Source: Actinacidiphila guanduensis (GTDB lineage Bacteria > Actinomycetota > Actinomycetes > Streptomycetales > Streptomycetaceae). From it: DNA of 64,000 nucleotides. The stretch spans positions 178,588 to 242,587 of the forward strand of contig NZ_FNIE01000014.1 of assembly GCF_900103985.1 (NCBI RefSeq), read 5' to 3'. The notes below the pieces were generated by a model that saw only the letters and a program-made list of their open reading frames with translations, did no database searches and was not told where the DNA came from. The position numbers and the translations under genes are program-made. Positions 33,243-41,732 of this stretch are shown here, in pieces (positions within the stretch are counted from its first letter, which is position 1; each line of letters begins with the position of its first letter).

Positions 33243-36200
33243 ATGAGCCGTCCCGAGGACGCCCGCGGGTCCGGACCGCCGGCCGCTGGGGGCCCGCCCT
33301 CCTCCAGGGACCCGCGCTCCCCCGGGCCCGCGCAGCCGGGCCGGCCCCCCGAGGCCCCCCGCCCGGTGGGACCCGCCCGGGTCTCGGAGGCCGCCCGGGC
33401 CGCACGGGCAGTGCGCATCGCGCTCGGTGCCCCGCCGGTACGGCGCAGCGCCTGCTGGCCGCGCGACCCGCACGAACCCCTCGGCACCCGTGCGGCGCCC
33501 TCCGGGATGGACGACGCGCGCTGGCCGCGCGACCCGGACGGCCCGGACGGGCCCGACGCGCCGCGGCAGAGCGCGGACGCGGTCGACGACGCCCGCCTCG
33601 CGCTGCTCACCGCCGGGGACCCGGGCGAGGCCGACGTGCTGCGGCTGGCCGTGCAGCAGGCGGTCGCGGCCCTGGGCGCGCTCGGCGGCCTGGCCCACCT
33701 GTGCGAGGACGACTCCCTGCGGCTGGCCGCGGCCGGCGGGGTGCCGGACGAGGTGGGCCGGCCGTGGGACCTGCTCCACCGCAGCAGCAATGTGGCCCCG
33801 GTACGGGCGGTGCGCGAGCGCCGTACGGTCTGGGCCACCCGGCACCCGCAGATCGGGGGTGGCCGCGGACGTACGGGCAGGGTTGGTCCGGAACAGGAAG
33901 CCGCTCGGGCGGCGGGCCGGGGGGCGGGGCCGGATGTTCCGTGGGAGACGTGGCACGCAGCCGGACGGCGGCTCGTGGAAGAAGCGGAGCCGCGTTCCGC
34001 CGAGCAGGCGGGGCAGGCGGCAGGGCAGGGCTCCGGGCCGCAGGAGGCGCAACAGGCCGGGCGAGGGTCCGGGCAGCCGACGCAGACGGGGCCGCAGTCC
34101 GCGCCGGCAGCCCCCGAGCCGGGGCGAGGCTCCGGGCAGGGAGTTGTGCGGGACTCCGGTCGGACGGCAGGGCAGCGGGACGGGCAGGCCGCCGCTTCCC
34201 GCACGCAGGGGCCGAGCGGTGTTCCGAACACCGTTCGCAGCCCGGTCCAGGGCTCGGCGCCCTCCACCCCGCGGGTGCGGCCGGCGCCGCTGACCGTGAA
34301 CGGCGTGCCGGTCGGTGTGCTGTCGGCCCCGCTGCTGGTGGACGGCGAGACGCTGGGGGCGCTGTCGGTGCTGTCCTGGGACGAGCCGTCCAGGGAGCGC
34401 CGTGAGTTCCTGGCCCGCCTTGCGGAGGTGACCGCGGCCCGGCTGCCCGCAGCCCGGCGGGAGCGGCGGGGCGCGACCCCGTGGTGGCAGGAGCCGTTCG
34501 GGGTGCGCGGGCAGGTGATGCGCCAACTGAACGTCGGCACGTGGAGCCTGGATGTGAAGACGGGCCTGCTGGACGTGGACGGGGTCGCCGAGGACGTCCT
34601 GCGGGTGGCCGGGCTCGACCCTGCGCACTGGGACCACCGTGTCGCCACCTGGCGCGCGCGTATCCACCCCGAGGACCACGCGTGGGTGACGGAGGCGATC
34701 GAGGACGCGCTGGCCACCGGGCGGCCGAGCGCGGTGGAGTTCCGGGTGGTGGACACCGCGGGGAAGGTGAGCTGGGTCGAGCTGCGGGCCACCGTCGAGC
34801 ACGACCAGGGCGGCTCGGCCGTGCGGATGGTCGGCACGATCTGGAACGTCACGGAGCGCCGCAGGCGCCTGGAGTGGCTGGCCGGGCTGTTCGAGCTGCA
34901 CCCGGACCCGATCTACGTGCTGTCCGCCGACGACCGGGTGGAGTGGGTCAACGAGGCGGCGCGCGAGCTGGGCACCGCCGAGGGCACCTGGCTCACCGAT
35001 CGGGCGCTGCGCCCGGTGGAGCGGGTGGAACAGCAGGGTGCCGCAGGAGCCGACGGCGGCGAGGAAGGTGAGCCGGCCGAGGGCGCAGGCGAGACGCCGA
35101 CGGGGCTGCACGCCCTGCTCGACCGCGCGCGGGCCGAGCCGGGCTGCGCGGTCACCGGCGAGCTGGAGCTGCGCGGGCACGATCTGCGGGAGCGGGCGGA
35201 GTACCTGGTGCGGGCGGTGGAGGTGGAGGGCTTCGTCGCCACCCAGATGGCCGACATCACCGAGCAGCGCGACGCCGAGCGGGCGGCGGCCGAGCGCAGC
35301 GTGCGCGTCACGGAGCTTAACGAGGCGCTGGTGCGCGCCCTGAACACCGACGACGTGGTGGCCGCCATCGCCGAGCACGTCCTGCCACTGGTGGAGGCGG
35401 ACGGGCTGATCGTGCACGACCTGACCGGGCCGCGGCCGCGGCTGCTGGGCGAGATGGGGCACCCGGAGGGGTTCCTGACCCAGTTGCGCGCCCACGCCCA
35501 GCCGGAGCTGCGCGACACCGCGCCCGAGGACACCCGGGCCCGGCTGTCGGCCTCCCCTCCGGTGGAGTCGTCCCGATCGTGGCCGGTGCTCAGCCCGCTG
35601 ACCGACGGGGAGACGACGGGGGCGTGGGTGGTGCTGCCGCTGGTGGTGGGCGACCGGCGGGTGGGCTCGTGCGTCTTCGGCTGGAAGGTGCCGCGCCGCT
35701 TCACCGAGGACGACACCTCGCTGCTGGGCACCGTCGGGGTGATCATCGCCCAGGCGCTGGCCAATGCCCGGCTCTACGAGGAGGCACGGCACCGCGCCCA
35801 GCGCTTGCAGAAGGAGCTGCTGCCCGGCGACCTGCCGGAGACCACCGCCATCGACGCGGTGGCCCGTTACCGGGCGGCCGACGACCGTGAGGTCGGCGGC
35901 GACTGGTACGACGTGATCCCGCTGCCGGGCGGCCGCACCCTCGCCGTCATCGGCGACGTGATGGGCCACGGCCTGGAACAGGCCATCTCCATGGGCATCA
36001 TCCGGCAGTCCGCGCTCACCGTCGCCGCGCTCGACCTGCCCGTGGACGAGGTGATGGCGCATCTGGACGACGTGGTCTCGCGGCTTGCCGCCCGCACCCA
36101 CGTCCCCGCGGTGAGCGCCACCTGCCTGCTCGCGCTCTACGACCCGACGACCGGTTCGCTGCACGTGGCCAGCGCCGGCCACCCGGCGCCGATCGCCATG

Positions 36201-37103
36201 CGCCCGGGCGGCAAGCCGCGGCTGCTCGACATCCCCGCCGGTCCGTCACTGGGCCTGGCGCAGGTGCCGGCGCCGGTCACCGAGACGGTGCTCGCCGAGG
36301 ACACCGTGCTCGTGCTCTACACCGACGGCCTGCTCGGCACACGCGCGCCCGATCCGTCCGAACTGGTCGAGCAGATCGCCCGGTACGCGGCGGCCGCCCC
36401 CATGCCGTCCGAGCGTGCCGCCCACCGGGACTGGCTGGACCACCTGTGCCGGGCGATCACCGCCAAGTTGCCCCCGGACCCGACCCGCCACGACGACGCC
36501 GCCCTGCTCACCCTCGCCACCGGCCGCGTCCCCGAGGACGACATCGCCGCCTGGGACCTGCCGTGGGCCCCGGAGTCCGCCGGGCGGGCCCGCGATCTGG
36601 TCACCGAGCGGTTGGGCGCCTGGCACCTGGAGGAGCTGGCCGAGACGGCGACCTTGATCATCAGCGAGCTGATGGGCAACACCGTGCGCCACGCGGTCGG
36701 CATCGCACCGCACGAACCCGAGTCCCCGATCGCGCCGGGCGCCTCCCGTCCGACCGACGGCTCGCCCTCGTCCGAGCCGGACCTGGACACGCTCGCGGAA
36801 CTGGGCGGCTTCGGCGACCTCGGCGAGTTGGGCGGGGACGCCGACCTGTCGGCCGAGGGCACCCGCAAGCACGGCGGCGTCATCCGCCTCCGCCTGCTCC
36901 ACCTCGGCACGTCCCTGGTCTGCGAGGTCTACGACGGCTCCCAGGCCATCCCCCGCGTCCGCCACCCCCTCCTGGACGACGAGTTCGGCCGCGGCCTCCA
37001 ACTGGTGGCGATGATGGCCGATCGCTGGGGCACCCGCTACACCGAACAGGGCAAATGCATATGGGCCCGCCTGGACACGGCGAGCCCCGCGGAGGCGAAC
37101 TGA
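33243..37103 (+). CDS. Multi-sensor SpoIIE-family phosphatase (GAF-PAS-PAS-GAF-PP2C-HATPase)
   Basis: A 1286-residue cytosolic switch protein. Order: disordered Pro/Arg-rich start; a GAF-like domain (about 130-400) interrupted by a Gln/Gly/Ser/Pro-rich segment of about 130 residues; PAS (about 430-536, ending in IWNVTERRRR); a second PAS-like domain (about 546-676); GAF (about 690-850); PP2C (about 856-1090) with all metal-site motifs, REVGGDWYDV, GDVMGHG, YTDGLLG and HDDAALL; and an HATPase (about 1106-1281) with N-box ELMGNTVRHA and an acidic insertion of about 55 residues after it. It should couple several signals to dephosphorylation of an anti-sigma antagonist. ATG 33243 has GGGCAGG upstream; an upstream GTG at 33132 lacks one. 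Confidence 0.9.
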   Translation: MSRPEDARGSGPPAAGGPPSSRDPRSPGPAQPGRPPEAPRPVGPARVSEAARAARAVRIALGAPPVRRSACWPRDPHEPLGTRAAPSGMDDARWPRDPDGPDGPDAPRQSADAVDDARLALLTAGDPGEADVLRLAVQQAVAALGALGGLAHLCEDDSLRLAAAGGVPDEVGRPWDLLHRSSNVAPVRAVRERRTVWATRHPQIGGGRGRTGRVGPEQEAARAAGRGAGPDVPWETWHAAGRRLVEEAEPRSAEQAGQAAGQGSGPQEAQQAGRGSGQPTQTGPQSAPAAPEPGRGSGQGVVRDSGRTAGQRDGQAAASRTQGPSGVPNTVRSPVQGSAPSTPRVRPAPLTVNGVPVGVLSAPLLVDGETLGALSVLSWDEPSRERREFLARLAEVTAARLPAARRERRGATPWWQEPFGVRGQVMRQLNVGTWSLDVKTGLLDVDGVAEDVLRVAGLDPAHWDHRVATWRARIHPEDHAWVTEAIEDALATGRPSAVEFRVVDTAGKVSWVELRATVEHDQGGSAVRMVGTIWNVTERRRRLEWLAGLFELHPDPIYVLSADDRVEWVNEAARELGTAEGTWLTDRALRPVERVEQQGAAGADGGEEGEPAEGAGETPTGLHALLDRARAEPGCAVTGELELRGHDLRERAEYLVRAVEVEGFVATQMADITEQRDAERAAAERSVRVTELNEALVRALNTDDVVAAIAEHVLPLVEADGLIVHDLTGPRPRLLGEMGHPEGFLTQLRAHAQPELRDTAPEDTRARLSASPPVESSRSWPVLSPLTDGETTGAWVVLPLVVGDRRVGSCVFGWKVPRRFTEDDTSLLGTVGVIIAQALANARLYEEARHRAQRLQKELLPGDLPETTAIDAVARYRAADDREVGGDWYDVIPLPGGRTLAVIGDVMGHGLEQAISMGIIRQSALTVAALDLPVDEVMAHLDDVVSRLAARTHVPAVSATCLLALYDPTTGSLHVASAGHPAPIAMRPGGKPRLLDIPAGPSLGLAQVPAPVTETVLAEDTVLVLYTDGLLGTRAPDPSELVEQIARYAAAAPMPSERAAHRDWLDHLCRAITAKLPPDPTRHDDAALLTLATGRVPEDDIAAWDLPWAPESAGRARDLVTERLGAWHLEELAETATLIISELMGNTVRHAVGIAPHEPESPIAPGASRPTDGSPSSEPDLDTLAELGGFGDLGELGGDADLSAEGTRKHGGVIRLRLLHLGTSLVCEVYDGSQAIPRVRHPLLDDEFGRGLQLVAMMADRWGTRYTEQGKCIWARLDTASPAEAN

Positions 37104-37247
37104 CGCGCGACCGACCGCCGTTGCGGCCGCCGCAAGCCTGCCGCTCTGACCGCGTCGACAGGTGGACACCTATGCTGGTGCGTCCGTCCATTGAGGCTCG
37201 CCGCCGCTTGCCGGGACCGACGCGGGCGTCCCGGAGGGGGACCGTAC

Positions 37248-38246
37248 ATGACCGTTGAACGTGAATTCGCCAATGCCGAAACTCTGGCTCCGGTGATGCG
37301 GGAGGTCTTCGGCACCGACCGCCGCACAACCACCGTCGACCGTCTGCTCAACGGCAGCAAGAAGGGCGTGTACCGCGTCACGCTGGACGACGCCACGAGC
37401 ACGATCGTCTATGTCTGGAACGCCGACGAGGACTACTGGGACGGGCTGCTTCCCGATGGCCACGACGACCCGTCGAACCCGTTCGCCCACGCCTCCGGCA
37501 TCGACTTCTTCGATGGTGCCACCCACCGGCTGGAAGCGGTCGGAGCCCGTTCGCCTCGGCTGTTGCTCACCGACCGCAGCAAGGATCTGTACCCCGCCGA
37601 CATCGCCGTCGCGGAGGACATCCGCGGTGGAACGCTGGCGGCCCTGCTGGAACGCGATCCGGACGCCGGCCGGCACACGCTCGCGCAGCTCTCGGACATG
37701 CTTCGGCGCATGCACGGGTACCCCGCACCGGCGTTCGGGCGGGTGGCGTGGATCGATGGCGGGGGCGCAGCGCCGGACGCCACCTGCGAGGATGCCTACC
37801 TGGAGCGTGCGCTGGTGAACATTGCCACCGCTGCATCCCGCGACAACCGTGCGGCCGAAGCCGAGACAATGCTGGAGGAGAAGCTCCGCGCTCTGCACGC
37901 CGCACTCGAACCGCGCGCGGAGTTCGGCGTGGTCCACGGCGAACTCTGCGCGGAACACACGCTCGTCGGCCCGGACGGGGAGCCCGTCATCATCGACATC
38001 GAGGGCCTGATGTACACCGACATCGAAGTGGAGCACTGCTGGATGCGGATGCGTTTCGGCCCGCACTACGAGGCGCTCCGCAACCCGGACCTCGACCCCC
38101 GGCGCATGACGTACTACCAATACGTCATGCACCTGGACCTGGTCGGCGGCCCGCTCCGCATCGCCGAGGGCGACTTCCCGAACCGGAAGTGGATGCTCGA
38201 CATCGCCGACTTCCACCTGCAGAAGGCGCTCGCCTACGACGCCTGA
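37248..38246 (+). CDS. APH-like phosphotransferase/kinase-fold protein
   Basis: A 332-residue soluble protein of the aminoglycoside-phosphotransferase/choline-kinase fold. GSKKGVYRVTLDD is the nucleotide-binding hairpin, the Brenner-type catalytic loop reads VVHGELCAEHTLVG, and the metal site is IIDIEG. In the loop the usual HGDLHxxN is altered: Glu replaces Asp and no Asn follows, so catalysis may be weakened or the natural substrate different. Such orphan actinobacterial APH proteins phosphorylate small hydroxylated molecules; antibiotic resistance cannot be claimed. ATG 37248 has GGAGGGGG upstream; the 19-codon extension upstream was rejected. Confidence 0.8.
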   Translation: MTVEREFANAETLAPVMREVFGTDRRTTTVDRLLNGSKKGVYRVTLDDATSTIVYVWNADEDYWDGLLPDGHDDPSNPFAHASGIDFFDGATHRLEAVGARSPRLLLTDRSKDLYPADIAVAEDIRGGTLAALLERDPDAGRHTLAQLSDMLRRMHGYPAPAFGRVAWIDGGGAAPDATCEDAYLERALVNIATAASRDNRAAEAETMLEEKLRALHAALEPRAEFGVVHGELCAEHTLVGPDGEPVIIDIEGLMYTDIEVEHCWMRMRFGPHYEALRNPDLDPRRMTYYQYVMHLDLVGGPLRIAEGDFPNRKWMLDIADFHLQKALAYDA

Positions 38247-38273
38247 GGCCAGGCCCCCGCACAGAAGGACGGC

Positions 38274-38651
38274 TCAGGAGGCGGACGACTTGATCTCGCC
38301 CGCAAAGACGATGACCTGGTCGATGAGGCTCCGTCGCAGATGGACGACATCCGTTCCCGCCAGCCGGGGGCCTCAATCGGGCGTGGTGAAGACCCACTGG
38401 TACCGGGCCCATTCGTCAGGCATGTCCACCGCTGAGCAGCGCACCATCGTGCCGGTCCCCGCCGGGTGGCGCCGGATGTCCAGCACGAACCGCTCGACCG
38501 CCGCGATTCCGTCGCTGCGACCCAACGGTCCCCAGAAGACCACGTCCGAGGTCAGGGCCTGGGAGAGCAGGGCAGGCACATAGCTGTCGCTCGAGGCGTT
38601 GAACGCGGAGATGAACATATCGATCGCGGAGCGTGCGGTCTCTTCCTGCAT
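38274..38651 (-). pseudogene. NTF2/SnoaL-like small protein interrupted by an in-frame TGA
   Basis: A 92-residue frame (MQEETARSAIDMFISAFNAS at its start, then DVVFWGPLGRSDGIAAVERF) ends at TGA 38375-38373. The same frame continues for 32 more codons with GPRLAGTDVVHLRRSLIDQV and ends at 38274. The extension is the expected last strand pair of the fold, so the intact gene would encode about 125 residues. The codon is probably GGA changed to TGA (reading TPDGGPRL). The cone-shaped SnoaL/NTF2 fold binds small hydrophobic ligands or acts as an isomerase or dehydratase; no substrate can be given. It converges on the APH-like gene. A sequencing error is the main alternative. Confidence 0.72.
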
Positions 38652-38956
38652 GCCCCAGTAATACCAGCCGGTTCGCGCGCGCTCGCCCTACGAGCCGCCG
38701 TCCGAGAACGGTGAAATCCCGGGCACAGCAGTAGCGACCGGGCCCCTACGGAGTAGCGGGGAACGGCGCCGGTACGGATACGCCTGCTGGCAACGGTCCG
38801 GCCAGCGGCTCCGTACAGCCCGAACCGCAGCAGGGCCGGCACGGTTCGGCGCAGCCCCGCATGGCACGCTGAAGGTGCGACTCCCCGACACCGCACCACC
38901 GGAGGCGATACAGCCCTGCACGGTTCACTGTCGTTGAAGTCCCGCTGGGGGCAGGT
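38652..38956. other. Gene-free interval
   Basis: About 305 bases between the interrupted NTF2-like gene and the next minus-strand gene. Only short, unsupported frames occur and no hairpin or repeat stands out. Confidence 0.45.
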
Positions 38957-39730
38957 CTATTGGGCCAGTGTCACCAGAAGGGCGCGGGCTGCGTCTGCCA
39001 GGGCGGGGACCAGGCGGTTCGGGGCGGGGTCCGGGTCCGAATCGGCCGAAGGGTCGGGGCCGGCTTCTTTCGACGGGGCAGCTGCAGTGGTGGTCGAGGT
39101 GAGGCGGAGGGTGATGACGGCGCCGCCGCGGAGGACCTTGAGGAGTTCGGTGCGGTTCTGGAGAGCAAGGGCGTACGCCTCGTCGCCGACGTCGGCGAGC
39201 GGGGTGGCGGTGTCGGCCACGGCCAGGGTGTCGGGATCGACGGCGGCCTCCTGCTGGAACTCCGCACGCGGGTCGGTCCTGCGGTGGAGGTCGACCGCGA
39301 GCGCCACGGCGTACTCGGTGACGGCGCCGCGCTCGGGCCGGGACCGTACGGTGAAGGTGCAGCGCGCGCCGTCCAGGGCCGGGCCGTGCGAGAAGGTCGC
39401 CGGGGCCGCGGTGCCCGCCAATCCGCCGACCGCCCGCACCAGGGCGTCGAACGTACCGCCCGCGCACGGGCTGAAGCCTATGCGGAAGCCGTGCAGGTCC
39501 GGTCGTCCTGCGGGCGGGGCCGCGGACGCCGCGCCCGCCCACACCGCGCTGGCAACCGCCGCCCCGGCGAGCGCACCCCACAGCCATCCGCCACGCCCGC
39601 TCCCGCGAACCCCGCGCAGCCCCGGGCGGGGCCCCAAGTCCTGGACGACATCGGCGAGTTGACCGTCCGCTCCGGCCCGCCGCAGGGGCTCTCCACCGCT
39701 CGCCCCGGTCAACTCGGGCTCGGTGATCAT
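38957..39730 (-). CDS. Membrane-anchored protein of unknown function
   Basis: A 257-residue protein that I do not recognise as a named family. Residues 1-48 are cytoplasmic and polar, one TM helix follows (WLWGALAGAAVASAVWAGAA, about 49-68), and the rest is outside. The outer domain has two cysteines, in FSPCAGGTFDALV and ARCTFTVRSRP, which may pair, and a strand-rich core including YAVALAVDLHRRTDPRAEF. A low-complexity acidic linker (PDPSADSDPDPAPN) and a final helix complete it. The ATG at 39730 has GGAGGGGGG upstream. It may be a sensor or an envelope protein. No operon partner is seen. Confidence 0.7.
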   Translation of the reverse strand: MITEPELTGASGGEPLRRAGADGQLADVVQDLGPRPGLRGVRGSGRGGWLWGALAGAAVASAVWAGAASAAPPAGRPDLHGFRIGFSPCAGGTFDALVRAVGGLAGTAAPATFSHGPALDGARCTFTVRSRPERGAVTEYAVALAVDLHRRTDPRAEFQQEAAVDPDTLAVADTATPLADVGDEAYALALQNRTELLKVLRGGAVITLRLTSTTTAAAPSKEAGPDPSADSDPDPAPNRLVPALADAARALLVTLAQ

Positions 39731-40130
39731 GGGCACCCCCCTCCATCCCCCCTGGTCAGCGTGCGAACACTGTACGGTCGACCGCCCGATCCGTCACGGG
39801 TCCAACGCCCGCAACCGAGCCCCGCCCGCGCCCGCAGTCGAGCGGCCCCCCGCTCCGAACACGGCCCCGCCCAGCGCCCGAAGCCCACCCCGCGGCACCG
39901 GCACCGGCACCCACCCCCGGCGCGCTCAGACGCGCTCCCGTACGCTTCCCCACCCCCCAACACACCCCGCGTCGTAGGACGTTCACCGAGTCGTCACACC
40001 GGGCACATCCTTATCAGGCTCTACGCGCGCAGAATCATCAGGCGCACCCCCGCACCAACCATGCACCGCCTGCAATCCCCGCTCCCGACGACGGTTCCCC
40101 CATGCACCGCCCCCACCAGGAGGTTCGAGG
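39731..40130. other. C-rich divergent intergenic region
   Basis: About 400 bases between divergent genes, extremely C-rich on the plus strand from 39780 to 39970. No coding frame was supported. A less GC-rich stretch near 39980-40040 is the likely promoter of the secreted-protein gene. Confidence 0.4.
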
Positions 40131-41726
40131 ATGCCCGCTCCCCGCAAGTCCCGCACCGCCCCGGACCGGCTGCCCGGCACCCCGCGCGGCCGCGTCCTCG
40201 CCGGCGGCGCCGCCGCGCTCGGCCTGGTCGCCGCCCTCGCCGGCGCCGCGCTCTCGGCCGGCAGCGCCCAGGCCGCCCCTGCCGACCACGCCGCCCAAGC
40301 GGCGCAAGCCGCCCCCGCGGCCACCACGCACCGCGTGCTCTTCGACAACACCAAGGCCGAGACCGCCGGCAACGCCGACTGGATCATCAGCACCAGCCAG
40401 CCGGACCCCCTCGGCGAGGACTCCTCGCCGAACAGCGAGACCGACTGGACCGGCGCGCTCTCCTCGTGGGGTGTGGCCCTGCAGAAGGCCGGCGGCTACA
40501 GCCTGGCCACCCTGCCCTCGGGCCGCACCATCACCTACGGCGACTCCTCCAACGCGCAGGACCTGTCGAAGTTCGACGAGTTCGTGATCGACGAGCCCAA
40601 CGTCCGGTTCAGCACGGCGGAGAAGACCGCTCTGATGACCTTCGTGCAGAACGGCGGCGGCCTGTTCCTGATCTCCGACCACAACGGCAGCGACCGCAAC
40701 AACGACGGCTACGACTCGCCGAAGGTGATCAACGACCTGCTGACCAGCAACGGGGTCGACAACACCGACCCGTTCGGCTTCTCGGTGGACTCCCTGGACA
40801 TCAGCACCGACACCCCGAAGGCGATCAGCGACAGCACCAACCCGGTGCTGCACGGCCCGTTCGGCACCGTCACCGGCAGCATCATCGCCGACGGCACCAC
40901 CTTCACCCTCAAGCCGTCCGACAACCCGAACGTCAAGGGCCTGCTGTACCGCACCGGTTACTCCGGCAACACCGGCGCCTTCTTCGTCACCAGCACCTTC
41001 GGCAGCGGCCGCGTGGCGATCTGGGGCGACAGTTCCCCGGTGGACGACGGCACCGGCCAGTCCGGCAACGACCTGTACGACGGCTGGAACGACAGCCGCG
41101 GCACCGACGCGGCCCTCGCCCTGAACGCGACCGCGTGGCTGGCCGGCAGCGGCAGCGGCGGCACCTCCGGCGGCACCACCTCGGGCACCACGAGCGGGAC
41201 CACCAGTGGTACGACGAGCGGCACCACCACGGGCAGCACCACCGGCGGCACCGGCGGCTGCACCTCCCGCCAACTGCTCGCCAACCCCGGCTTCGAGTCG
41301 GGCAACACCGCGTGGTCGGCCAGCTCCTCGGTGATCACCAACGCCAGCGCCGAGGCCGCCCACAGCGGCTCGTACAAGGCGTGGCTCGACGGCTACGGCA
41401 CCGCCACCACCGACACCCTCTCCCAGAGCGTGTCCATCCCCGCGGGCTGCTCGGCCACACTGAGCTTCTGGCTGCACATCGACACCGCCGAGACCGGCTC
41501 CACCGCGTACGACACCCTGAAGGCGCAGGTGCTCAACTCCTCGGGCACGGTGCTGTCCACGCTGGCGACGTACTCCAACGCCAACGCGGCCTCCGGCTAC
41601 CAGCAGCGCACCTTCGACCTCAGCGCGTACGCCGGCCAGACGGTGACGCTGAAGTTCACCGGTGTGGAGGGCTCCAAGCTGCAGACCTCCTTCGTCATCG
41701 ACGACACGGCGCTCAACGTCTCCTGA
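40131..41726 (+). CDS. Secreted two-domain protein with GATase-like N-domain and beta-sandwich C-domain
   Basis: A 531-residue exported protein. A long signal peptide (RVLAGGAAALGLVAALAGAA, cleaved near AQAAP) is followed by an N-domain of about 270 residues with HRVLFDNTKAETAG, FDEFVIDEPN, NGGGLFLISDHNGSDRNN and GSGRVAIWGDSSPVDDG, a GATase/IFT52-like alpha/beta pattern in which acidic loops could bind metal. A Gly/Ser/Thr linker made of TSGT repeats (about 340-375) leads to a C-terminal jelly-roll of about 150 residues (NPGFESGNTAW to SFVIDDTALNVS) found on many secreted bacterial proteases and hydrolases. Enzymatic activity is not identified. The ATG has AGGAGG eight bases upstream. Confidence 0.78.
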   Translation: MPAPRKSRTAPDRLPGTPRGRVLAGGAAALGLVAALAGAALSAGSAQAAPADHAAQAAQAAPAATTHRVLFDNTKAETAGNADWIISTSQPDPLGEDSSPNSETDWTGALSSWGVALQKAGGYSLATLPSGRTITYGDSSNAQDLSKFDEFVIDEPNVRFSTAEKTALMTFVQNGGGLFLISDHNGSDRNNDGYDSPKVINDLLTSNGVDNTDPFGFSVDSLDISTDTPKAISDSTNPVLHGPFGTVTGSIIADGTTFTLKPSDNPNVKGLLYRTGYSGNTGAFFVTSTFGSGRVAIWGDSSPVDDGTGQSGNDLYDGWNDSRGTDAALALNATAWLAGSGSGGTSGGTTSGTTSGTTSGTTSGTTTGSTTGGTGGCTSRQLLANPGFESGNTAWSASSSVITNASAEAAHSGSYKAWLDGYGTATTDTLSQSVSIPAGCSATLSFWLHIDTAETGSTAYDTLKAQVLNSSGTVLSTLATYSNANAASGYQQRTFDLSAYAGQTVTLKFTGVEGSKLQTSFVIDDTALNVS

Positions 41727-41732
41727 CGCGGT

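Noticed and set aside
32967..36182. 1071-residue minus-strand frame over the large SpoIIE gene
   Set aside because: Arg/Pro/His-rich shadow; the plus strand has complete GAF, PAS and PP2C motifs.
37124..37138. TTGCGG-CCG-CCGCAA hairpin as terminator of the large SpoIIE gene
   Set aside because: Six-base stem with a three-base loop is too short to call in this GC-rich background.
40083..40130. CRISPR-like or short-repeat array in C-rich intergenic sequence
   Set aside because: No regularly spaced identical repeats with unique spacers anywhere in the window.
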